Notes under the pieces: model-generated
Database searches by the model: none
What the model was told of the DNA's origin: nothing
Seen by the model: only the letters and a program-made list of their open reading frames with translations
In this document: positions 1 to 4,829 of the stretch, piece after piece
How positions within the stretch are numbered: position 1 is the first letter of the stretch
Layout: the number at the start of each line of letters is the position of its first letter
Assembly: GCA_030646655.1 (NCBI GenBank)
Contig: JAUSLB010000127.1
Span: 1-5,279 of the forward strand
DNA length: 5,279 nucleotides
Reading direction: 5' to 3'
From: Deltaproteobacteria bacterium
Lineage (GTDB): Bacteria > Desulfobacterota > GWC2-55-46
Position numbers and translations under genes: made by a program

Positions 1-45
1 CAGCAGCCTGAACAATCTTCGAGTTTTTTCGCAAACTGTTAGAAC
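1..45 (+). repeat. Dispersed TTTTTCAGCA-family repeat, copy cut by the window edge
   Basis: This 45-base stretch aligns without gaps to 176-220, with 34 of 45 positions identical by eye. Both hold a CAGCAGCCTGAACAA-like half followed by a GAGTTTTTTCGCAAACTG-like half. The copy begins at the first base of the window, so its left boundary is unknown. It does not code for anything recognisable. It belongs to the same motif family seen at 167-220, 883-924, 1111-1125 and 1755-1772. Confidence 0.6.
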
Positions 46-46
46 G

Positions 47-76
47 ATTATAGCGGTCCGGATTGTTTTTTTTAAA
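47..76 (-). promoter_or_regulatory. Possible sigma70-type promoter firing out of the window
   Basis: On the minus strand positions 52-47 read TATAAT, a perfect -10 box. An A/T-rich tract (TTTAAA at 76-71) lies 18 bases upstream as a weak -35 match, four of six bases. Transcription would run leftwards, away from tsaC, towards a gene beyond the window. The -10 is convincing but the -35 is poor and no start site or downstream gene is visible, so this is a tentative call. Confidence 0.3.
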
Positions 77-117
77 TAATTCCCAAGGGCATAGGGCGCA
101 GCCGGGCATCAGATGGA

Positions 118-144
118 GGGGGGATAGAGGGCGGGCGAGCGGGG
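118..144 (+). other. G-quadruplex-type motif in a G-rich tract
   Basis: The plus strand has four runs of three or more G (118-123, 129-131, 133-135, 141-144) separated by loops of 5, 1 and 5 bases, which fits the usual G3+N1-7 pattern. Further GGG runs occur at 87-89, 94-96 and 104-106. The G-rich strand is the template strand if tsaC transcription reads through here, so the RNA would be C-rich. No coding potential was recognised. Whether the quadruplex forms is unknown. Confidence 0.4.
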
Positions 145-166
145 CAGAGACAGCCGGATCCTAACA

Positions 167-220
167 GGACTTTTTGAGCAACCTGAACAAATTTTGAGTT
201 TTTCAGCAACCTGCTAAATC
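167..220 (+). repeat. Two tandem copies of the TTTTTCAGCA-family repeat
   Basis: Two units lie in direct orientation with a 28-base offset. The first (from 167) has GGACTTTTTGAGCAACCTG. The second (from 195) has TGAGTTTTTCAGCAACCTG. Together they match the pair at 1-45. The shared core is A(C/G)TTTTT(C/G)AGCAACCTG. The block lies 36 bases beyond the tsaC stop codon. It is followed by a weak inverted repeat (ACCTGC 209-214 with GCAGGT 227-232) that has no T-run, so I do not call it a terminator. Confidence 0.6.
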
Positions 221-255
221 AAACAGGCAGGTGTTAAAGGTGAGGGGGTTAAAAA

Positions 256-873
256 TCAATTTCCGAGTATCTCTTCAGACGGTATCTCCCCCTCCCTGAT
301 TACCTTTATTTGCTCCCCTGTCGCGTCCACGATAGTCGAGCCTTTCTTCCCGGAAAGCTCGCCGCCGTCTATGAGCATGTCGATTGAGCCGTTGAAATAA
401 TCGAGCACCTCCTTTGGCGATATCGGCGGCCTTTTGCCCGAGGGGTTCGCGCTTGTGGCTGTTATCGGGGAGTCAAGCACCCCGGTAAGCCTCCGGCATA
501 CATCGCTGCTCGATACCCTTGCGGCTATCTTTCCGGTATCGGCTGTGAGGAGGGGAGGGATATTGGGTTTGGCTTTGAAGATTATGGTGAGCGGGCCGGG
601 CCAGAATTTTTTCATAAGCCCTTCAGCCAAGGCAGGGGCCTCTTCAGCTACCCTCTTTAGCATCTCTTTATCTTTCACAATAACAGAGACAGGGCTCTCG
701 AACGGGCGGCCCTTGAGGAGAAAGAGCTTTTTTATTGCCTCCTCGTTGAAAGGGTCAACGCAGAGCCCGTAGAAGGTCTCTGTGGGGAAGGCTATTATGC
801 CGCCGCCTCTGAATATTATTTTCGCCTCTTTAAGATCCATTGAGGCATCCAGTATAAGCGGTCTTTTTTTCAA
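256..873 (-). CDS. tsaC: L-threonylcarbamoyladenylate synthase, YrdC/Sua5 family
   Basis: TsaC condenses threonine, bicarbonate and ATP into threonylcarbamoyl-AMP, the cytoplasmic precursor for t6A at position 37 of ANN-decoding tRNAs; TsaD and partners then transfer the group. The protein is a single YrdC domain without the Sua5 C-terminal extension. Numbered from the TTG at 873 (205 residues), visible motifs are PTETFYG at 30-36, KGRP at 54-57, PGPLT at 92-96, TSANPSG at 140-146 and STIVD at 179-183, which form the nucleotide and threonine site in this family. The start is uncertain. The frame is open to a GTG at 927 (223 residues), but the extra N-terminal residues are the translation of a palindromic repeat. 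An ATG at 840 (194 residues) would remove the expected first beta strand (PLILDAS). The TTG at 873 has an AGAAGGG Shine-Dalgarno-like sequence five bases upstream and keeps that strand. A YciO-like paralogue of unclear role is the main alternative. It follows purE on the same strand across a repeat-filled gap. Confidence 0.85.
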   Translation of the reverse strand: MKKRPLILDASMDLKEAKIIFRGGGIIAFPTETFYGLCVDPFNEEAIKKLFLLKGRPFESPVSVIVKDKEMLKRVAEEAPALAEGLMKKFWPGPLTIIFKAKPNIPPLLTADTGKIAARVSSSDVCRRLTGVLDSPITATSANPSGKRPPISPKEVLDYFNGSIDMLIDGGELSGKKGSTIVDATGEQIKVIREGEIPSEEILGN

Positions 874-877
874 ATTG

Positions 878-885
878 CCCTTCTC
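878..885 (-). promoter_or_regulatory. Shine-Dalgarno-like site deciding the tsaC start
   Basis: On the minus strand this reads GAGAAGGG. Its AAGG core ends five bases before a TTG at 873-871. Neither the in-frame GTG at 927 nor the ATG at 840 has a comparable site. The sequence lies at the outer edge of the repeat block, so the repeat may supply the ribosome binding site of tsaC. Confidence 0.4.
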
Positions 886-893
886 AGCAGGAT

Positions 894-924
894 GCTGAAA
901 AAGTCCGTCCTGGATTTTTTCAGC
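894..924. repeat. 13-bp-arm hairpin with CTGAAAAA/TTTTTCAG arms
   Basis: GCTGAAAAAGTCC (894-906) pairs with GGATTTTTTCAGC (912-924) around a five-base loop. The one imperfect position is a G-T pair on the plus strand and an A-C mismatch in minus-strand RNA. The arm ATGCTGAAAAAGTC (892-905) recurs exactly, inverted, at 1755-1768. Transcribed leftwards it would lie in the 5' leader of tsaC, 21 bases before the candidate TTG start. No T-run follows in either direction that would make it a terminator. Confidence 0.65.
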
Positions 925-989
925 CACGGCTTGGCCGGAGTGAATGGCAGAACTCCGTTCTTTCTGGCAAGGAATTTTTTATTTATATA

Positions 990-1020
990 GCTCGCCTTAT
1001 CACTTCGTGAGCCGGCGAGC
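990..1020. repeat. Hairpin with 7-bp outer and 4-bp inner stem
   Basis: GCTCGCC (990-996) pairs with GGCGAGC (1014-1020). After a symmetrical 3x3 internal loop, TCAC (1000-1003) pairs with GTGA (1007-1010) around a TTC loop. An A/T-rich tract at 974-989 flanks it. In the direction of transcription the hairpin is followed by TATATAAATAAAAAATT, not a U-run, so it is not a standard intrinsic terminator. Confidence 0.5.
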
Positions 1021-1065
1021 ATCCAGACGTCCAATCCTTACAAATTGCTCGACTTTTCGGTCTCG

Positions 1066-1099
1066 CTATTAGGCAATCCATCCATGGATTACCTAATAG
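1066..1099. repeat. 15-bp-arm hairpin just past purE
   Basis: CTATTAGGCAATCCA (1066-1080) and TGGATTACCTAATAG (1085-1099) are inverted copies with one mismatch around a four-base TCCA loop. The right arm shares 1092-1099 with a second hairpin at 1092-1125, so only one of the two can form at a time. There is no T-run after it on the minus strand. Confidence 0.65.
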
Positions 1100-1125
1100 G
1101 TTGCGGCTTGAAGCAACCTGTTAGG
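1092..1125. repeat. 13-bp-arm hairpin covering the purE stop codon
   Basis: CCTAATAGGTTGC (1092-1104) pairs with GCAACCTGTTAGG (1113-1125) with one mismatch, around an eight-base loop. The purE stop codon TAA (1123-1121) lies inside the outer arm. The AGCAACCTGnTA core of the 3' arm is the same motif as in the repeats at 167-220. Absence of a T-run argues against an intrinsic terminator; protection of the mRNA 3' end is possible but unproven. Confidence 0.6.
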
Positions 1126-1618
1126 TCTTTAGCTTCTTTGCCTTCTCTTCCACCTGCTTTGCGAGCTTTGCCCTGAAGCTTTTAAGCTTCTTCCTTAGCC
1201 TCGCGTCAGATACCGACAGTATCTCAGCCGCGAATATGCCAGCGTTCTTAGCCCCTGCCTTGCCTATGGCCATCGAGGCTACAGGAACTCCTCCGGGCAT
1301 CTGGACAGTTGAAAGGAGCGCGTCGAGACCGTTTAAAGAGCTTGAGTCTATCGGCACCCCTATTACGGGCAGCGTCGTCTCGGCCGCTATAAAGCCGGCC
1401 AGGTGGGCGGCGCTCCCTGCCCAGGCTATTATTATTATAATCCCCCTCTTCTCCGCTTTCCTCGCGTATTCGGACGTCCTTTTGGGCGTCCTGTGGGCAG
1501 AGGAGATGGTGATCTCGTAGGGGATGTTGAAGCCCTTCAAGACCTTCGCCGCCTCTTCCATTATTGGCAGGTCGGAATCGCTCCCCATGAGTATGCCGAC
1601 AACAGGTTTTAAAGCCAT
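1121..1618 (-). CDS. purE: 5-(carboxyamino)imidazole ribonucleotide mutase (PurE)
   Basis: PurE converts N5-CAIR to CAIR in de novo purine synthesis in the cytoplasm; N5-CAIR comes from PurK, which is not in this window. The protein has 165 residues, the normal length for a class I PurE. Visible motifs are MGSDSD at 11-16, SSAHRTP at 39-45, AHLAG at 71-75, the STVQMP loop at 103-108 and IGKAGAKNA at 118-126. The usual GAGGAAHLPG stretch reads WAGSAAHLAG at 66-75: relative to the E. coli protein, Gly69 is Trp, Gly72 is Ser and Pro77 is Ala, while the catalytic His75 (His72 here) is kept. The ATG at 1618 has an AAGGAGG ribosome binding site four bases upstream (1629-1623), so the start is firm. 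The C-terminus is a Lys/Ala-rich helix. The stop codon lies inside a repeat hairpin. It is separated from purD by 238 bases of repeats, with an A/T-rich patch (TATAAA at 1687-1682, poor -35) as the only promoter-like sequence. Confidence 0.95.
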   Translation of the reverse strand: MALKPVVGILMGSDSDLPIMEEAAKVLKGFNIPYEITISSAHRTPKRTSEYARKAEKRGIIIIIAWAGSAAHLAGFIAAETTLPVIGVPIDSSSLNGLDALLSTVQMPGGVPVASMAIGKAGAKNAGIFAAEILSVSDARLRKKLKSFRAKLAKQVEEKAKKLKT

Positions 1619-1632
1619 AGAGCCTCCTTAAA

Positions 1633-1663
1633 GACCGTGACCGTTGACCGTGTCCGTGTCCGT
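1633..1663 (-). repeat. Imperfect tandem array of ACGGTC/ACGGAC hexamers
   Basis: On the minus strand this reads as five consecutive units: ACGGAC, ACGGAC, ACGGTCA, ACGGTC, ACGGTC. It ends three bases before the AAGGAGG ribosome binding site of purE and so lies in its untranslated leader. A shorter array in the opposite orientation is at 1825-1847, at the far side of the same gap. Confidence 0.65.
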
Positions 1664-1714
1664 AAATGTTTTTTCTGAATATTTATAATAACACTGAACC
1701 GGATCGCCTTTAAT

Positions 1715-1812
1715 CCCTCTACTAGAGGGTTCAATTCCCCGAAGCTAGCTTCGAGACTTTTTCAGCATACTGGACTTCGATACCTCGCAGCTTGCTGCGG
1801 GGAGGTTCATTC
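1715..1812. repeat. Composite of three palindromes and a TTTTTCAGCA-family core
   Basis: The segment holds, in order: CCCTCT (1715-1720) pairing with AGAGGG (1724-1729); a perfect 14-base palindrome CGAAGCTAGCTTCG (1740-1753); the family core GACTTTTTCAGCAT (1755-1768), an exact inverted match to 892-905; and CCTCGCAGC (1783-1791) pairing with GCTGCGGGG (1794-1802), one mismatch. No reading frame or RNA gene was recognised. It resembles mosaic intergenic repeats, but no boundaries or duplication can be defined from one copy. Confidence 0.5.
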
Positions 1813-1824
1813 CTTTTTCTTTTC

Positions 1825-1847
1825 ACGGATACGGTTCACGGTCGCGG
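1825..1847 (+). repeat. Short ACGGTC-type hexamer array, inverted relative to 1633-1663
   Basis: The plus strand reads ACGGAT, ACGGTTC, ACGGTC, then GCGG. The same hexamer occurs on the minus strand at 1633-1663, so the two arrays flank the purD-purE gap as inverted, imperfect copies. The array ends nine bases before the purD stop codon. Confidence 0.55.
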
Positions 1848-1856
1848 AAAATGGCG

Positions 1857-3143
1857 CTATATTTTCGCCGATCCCCTTCCAAGCGCCTTCTTTCCTATAT
1901 CTTTTCTGAAGTACGCGCCTTCCCACGAGATCATGCTGACGGCGTTGTAGGCCTCTTTAATCGCCCCGCTTATATCCTTGCCCAAGGCGGTTACGCCAAG
2001 CACCCTTCCGCCTGATGTGACGATTTTCCCGTCCTTAATCGCCGTCCCGGCGTGGAAGACCATCACATCTTTTAATCTCAAAGCCTCTTCGAGCCCCTTT
2101 ATCTCCGAGCCTTTTAAATATTCGCCAGGGTAGCCCTTCGCTGACATTACGACGCAAACGGATGCCTGACCCTTCCATTTAAAGGCCCGGCCATTGAGCC
2201 TTCCTTCAACAGTTGACATGAGGACCTCAAAAAGGTCGTCATCGAGCCGCATAAGTATCGGCTGGGTCTCCGGGTCGCCGAACCGGCAGTTGAACTCCAG
2301 CACCTTAGGCTTGCCCTCATATATCATAAGCCCGGCGTAAAGCACCCCGCTGTAAGGCCTGCCCTCCGCCTCCATCGCCTTTACCGTCGGGACCATGATG
2401 GTGTCCATTATCTCCTGCGTAAGCCCGGGCGTGACAACAGGGGCCGGCGAATACGCGCCCATGCCGCCTGTATTCGGCCCCTTGTCCCCGTCGTATATCG
2501 CCTTGTGGTCCTGCGCAGGAGCGAGCGGTATGACGGTTTTGCCGTCTGTTACGGCGAGGAACGACGCCTCCTCGCCTTTGAGGAACTCCTCTATTACGAC
2601 CCTTTTGCCGGCGGCGCCGAAGGCCTTCTCCTTCATTATAAGCACGATCGCCCTCGAGGCCTCTTCCTTTGTCGTGCAGATGATGACGCCTTTTCCGGCG
2701 GCAAGCCCGTCAGCCTTCACCACGAACGGCGGGTTATGTGTCTCAATATAGGCGAGCGCGAAATCGGGGTTGTCGAACTTTTTATAGAAGGCTGTAGGGA
2801 TATTATGGCGTAACATTACTTCTTTACTGAAGACCTTGGACGCCTCGAGCTCGGAGGCGGCCTTTGAGGGGCCGAAGACCTTGAGCCCCGCGTCCCTGAA
2901 CTTATCCGTTATCCCGAGCGTTAGCGGCAGCTCAGGGCCGACTACCGTTAAGTCTATCTTTTCTCTTTGAGCGAAGCTTCTAAGCCCCTCAATGTCCTCG
3001 GCTGGTATGGAGATATTCTCGGCGTGGAGGGCTGTGCCCGGGTTTCCGGGAGCTGCGTAGATTTTTTTTACGAGCGGGCTTTGCGAGAGCTTCCAGACAA
3101 TGGCGTGCTCCCTGCCGCCGCTTCCTATTACAAGGACTTTCAT
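1857..3143 (-). CDS. purD: Phosphoribosylamine-glycine ligase (GAR synthetase)
   Basis: PurD joins glycine to 5-phosphoribosylamine with ATP hydrolysis, giving glycinamide ribonucleotide, the second step of de novo purine synthesis. At 428 residues it has the usual length of a single-function bacterial PurD. The N-terminal domain has GSGGREHA at 7-14 and PGNPGTA at 32-38. The ATP-grasp part shows VKADGLAAGKGV at 142-153, QDHKAIYDGDKGPNTGGMGA at 211-230 and EFNCRFGDPETQ at 283-294, which carries the Mg-binding residues. The PurD C-terminal domain follows, with HAGTA at 364-368. The residue after QDHK is Ala where E. coli has Arg; I believe this occurs in other bacteria too. The ATG at 3143 has AAGGA at 3156-3152 with an eight-base spacer. 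The 63-base gap after purH is A/T-rich and holds only a weak hairpin, which fits one operon with purH. Confidence 0.97.
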   Translation of the reverse strand: MKVLVIGSGGREHAIVWKLSQSPLVKKIYAAPGNPGTALHAENISIPAEDIEGLRSFAQREKIDLTVVGPELPLTLGITDKFRDAGLKVFGPSKAASELEASKVFSKEVMLRHNIPTAFYKKFDNPDFALAYIETHNPPFVVKADGLAAGKGVIICTTKEEASRAIVLIMKEKAFGAAGKRVVIEEFLKGEEASFLAVTDGKTVIPLAPAQDHKAIYDGDKGPNTGGMGAYSPAPVVTPGLTQEIMDTIMVPTVKAMEAEGRPYSGVLYAGLMIYEGKPKVLEFNCRFGDPETQPILMRLDDDLFEVLMSTVEGRLNGRAFKWKGQASVCVVMSAKGYPGEYLKGSEIKGLEEALRLKDVMVFHAGTAIKDGKIVTSGGRVLGVTALGKDISGAIKEAYNAVSMISWEGAYFRKDIGKKALGRGSAKI

Positions 3144-3206
3144 ATACTGAATCCTTAATTTTTTATATAAAACTTACGCGTCCACGGCAAAACCGCGCAA
3201 TTTATT

Positions 3207-4790
3207 TTAATGCCTGAAGTGCCTTATGCCCGTAAATACCATAGCTATCCCGCGCTCGTTGGCGGCCGCGATCACCTCTTCGTCCCTGATCGAGCCGCCG
3301 GGCTGAATGATGGCCGTAACGCCTTGCTCAGCGGCGAGGTCGACATTATCCCTGAAAGGGAAAAAGGCGTCGGATGCGAGCACAGACCCTTTTACAATAA
3401 GCCCGGCGTCATTGGCCTTCATTACGGCTATCCTTGTTGAGTCTATCCTCGACATCTGGCCGGCGCCTATGCCGATCGTGCGGCCGGCCTTAGCGAGTAT
3501 TATGGCGTTACTCTTGGCATGCTTGCATACGTTCCACGCAAAGAGGAGGTCTTCTAATTCTTTGTCATCAGGCCCGCGTTTTGTTACCGTCTTTAAATCA
3601 GACGCGCTCTCGATATCGAGGGTCTGTAAAAGGACCCCGCCTGAGACCCTCTTTATGTCGAAGTCCTCAGGGCCGAAAGACAGCGCTTCCGGTTTGATCT
3701 CGCCCGCCTCAATAACGCGCAGGTTCTTCTTCGCGCTGAAGGCCTTTAGAGCCGCCTCTTCAAACCCCGGGGCTATGACGGCCTCAAGGAAAATCTTATT
3801 CAGCTCCTCCGCCGCTTCCTTTGGCACCTCTCTATTGAACCCTACTATGCCGCCGAAGGCGGAGGTCTTGTCGCACTCATAGGCGAGCCTGTAGGCCGCG
3901 AGTATCCCGTTCTTGGAGGCAGCCGCGCCGCAGGGGTTATTGTGCTTTATTATCACTGCCGCAGGCTCGTGGAACTCGGCGGCTATGCTTAGGGCGGCGT
4001 TCAGGTCGAGTATGTTATTGTATGAAAGCTCCTTGCCCTGAAGCTTCTTTGCGTCCGCAAGGCATGCCCCGGCTTTTGTCCGCCTCCTGTAAAACGCCGC
4101 TGCCTGATGAGGGTTCTCGCCGTACCTTAAGTCCTGCACCTTCTCGAACTGGACGGTATAGGTCTCCGGGAACCTCGAAGCCACCTCTACCTCCGGGAGA
4201 TCCGGCACAGAGCCGAGGTAGTTCGAAATAGCCGCGTCGTATCTTGCCGTAAGCTGGAAGACCTTCTTGGCGAGGGAAAAGCGCGTGGCCTTCGAGAGCA
4301 TACCCTTTTTATCGCGCATCTCTTTTATGATGGACCCGTAGTCAGCCGGGTCGACCACGACAGCGACGTCGTTATGGTTCTTGGCTGAGGCCCTTATCAT
4401 CGTGGGGCCTCCGATATCTATATTCTCTATCGCCTCCTCGAGAGCGCACCCGCGCGCTATCGCGTCCTCAAAGGCGTATAGGTTCACTACTACCATGTCT
4501 ATGGGGAGTATCCCGTTCGTCTCCATCTCTTTCTGATGGGAGGGGTTGTCCCTTATGCCGAGTATGCCTCCGTGTATCTTAGGGTGCAAAGTCTTCAGCC
4601 TCCCGTCGAGCATCTCCGGAAAACCCGTATAGGACGATATCGGGATGACATTGACGCCGGCCTTTTTTAGAAGCTCGGCTGTCCCGCCCGTCGAGATTAT
4701 CTCGACCCCGAAGCCTACAAGCTCCTTTACGAACTCGGCAACGCCTGCCTTATCCGTTACGCTTACTATAGCCCTTCTGATCCTTCTCAT
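3207..4790 (-). CDS. purH: Bifunctional AICAR formyltransferase/IMP cyclohydrolase
   Basis: PurH carries out the last two steps to IMP: transfer of a formyl group from 10-formyl-tetrahydrofolate to AICAR, then ring closure of FAICAR. At 527 residues it is full length for the fused enzyme. The N-terminal MGS-like cyclohydrolase domain (about 1-200) has STGGTA at 33-38, MLDGRLKTLHPKIHGG at 60-75 and IDIGGPTMIRASAKN at 124-138. The formyltransferase domain (about 210-527) has RYGENPHQ at 222-229, KHNNPCG at 282-288 with the catalytic Lys-His pair, GQMSR at 444-448, SDAFFPFRD at 473-481 and PGGSIRDEEV at 497-506. All expected key residues are present. The ATG at 4790 has GAGAGG at 4805-4800 with a nine-base spacer. 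The RACo-like gene ends 39 bases upstream on the same strand, so co-transcription is likely. No operator or promoter was identified. Confidence 0.98.
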   Translation of the reverse strand: MRRIRRAIVSVTDKAGVAEFVKELVGFGVEIISTGGTAELLKKAGVNVIPISSYTGFPEMLDGRLKTLHPKIHGGILGIRDNPSHQKEMETNGILPIDMVVVNLYAFEDAIARGCALEEAIENIDIGGPTMIRASAKNHNDVAVVVDPADYGSIIKEMRDKKGMLSKATRFSLAKKVFQLTARYDAAISNYLGSVPDLPEVEVASRFPETYTVQFEKVQDLRYGENPHQAAAFYRRRTKAGACLADAKKLQGKELSYNNILDLNAALSIAAEFHEPAAVIIKHNNPCGAAASKNGILAAYRLAYECDKTSAFGGIVGFNREVPKEAAEELNKIFLEAVIAPGFEEAALKAFSAKKNLRVIEAGEIKPEALSFGPEDFDIKRVSGGVLLQTLDIESASDLKTVTKRGPDDKELEDLLFAWNVCKHAKSNAIILAKAGRTIGIGAGQMSRIDSTRIAVMKANDAGLIVKGSVLASDAFFPFRDNVDLAAEQGVTAIIQPGGSIRDEEVIAAANERGIAMVFTGIRHFRH

Positions 4791-4829
4791 CTAAAACCGC
4801 CTCTCATAAGAAAAATATAAGAATACAAT

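Larger units (their letters stand above)
870..1022 (-). other. Repeat-embedded 50-codon ORF, probably not a real gene
   Basis: From an ATG at 1022 the minus strand is open for 50 codons to a TGA at 872-870. The peptide contains ARKNGVLPFTPAKPWLKK in its middle and has no domain I recognise. An in-frame TAA lies a few codons upstream of the ATG. The only Shine-Dalgarno-like AAGGA is about 12 bases upstream of the ATG, which is too far to be convincing. The ORF lies wholly inside the repeat block at 883-1125 apart from its last codons. Its TGA overlaps the candidate TTG start of tsaC (TTGA). Most likely it is a by-product of a dispersed repeat; a leader peptide for tsaC is a weaker option. Confidence 0.2.
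883..1125. repeat. MITE-like palindromic repeat block between purE and tsaC
   Basis: The block fills almost the whole gap between purE and tsaC. Its ends are imperfect inverted copies of one motif, each reading outward: CAGCATCCTGCTGAG on the minus strand at 897-883 and AAGCAACCTGTTAGG on the plus strand at 1111-1125, with 10 of 15 positions identical. Inside are hairpins at 894-924, 990-1020, 1066-1099 and 1092-1125. There is no transposase and no clear target-site duplication, so a non-autonomous element or REP-like cluster is an inference. The right end contains the stop codon of purE (1123-1121), and the left end overlaps the longest reading frame of tsaC. Confidence 0.5.

Noticed and set aside
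1..255. CRISPR array
   Set aside because: The repeats are degenerate, few and unevenly spaced, with no regular spacers.
434..772. Plus-strand open frame of 112 codons inside tsaC
   Set aside because: It lies opposite a strongly conserved YrdC domain, has no ribosome binding site and no recognisable domain. The same holds for the open frames opposite purE, purD, purH and the RACo-like gene, including the longest at 3307-3882.
1057..1125. Intrinsic terminator after purE
   Set aside because: The hairpins are strong, but no T-run follows them on the minus strand.
1426..1440. ATT trinucleotide microsatellite in purE
   Set aside because: It encodes the isoleucine-rich beta strand before the WAGSAAHL loop (ATT ATA ATA ATA ATA on the coding strand). 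This is ordinary codon use for a buried strand.
1725..1742. tRNA-like T-arm (GGGTTCAATTCCC)
   Set aside because: The string looks like a T-loop, but only about three pairs form around it. No acceptor stem, D-arm or anticodon arm can be built. It is part of the palindrome mosaic.
3174..3200. Possible terminator in the purH-purD gap
   Set aside because: TTGCGCG and CGCGTAA pair on the minus strand with one G-U. The loop is long and only four T follow before A/T mixing, so termination is not supported; the genes more likely share a transcript.
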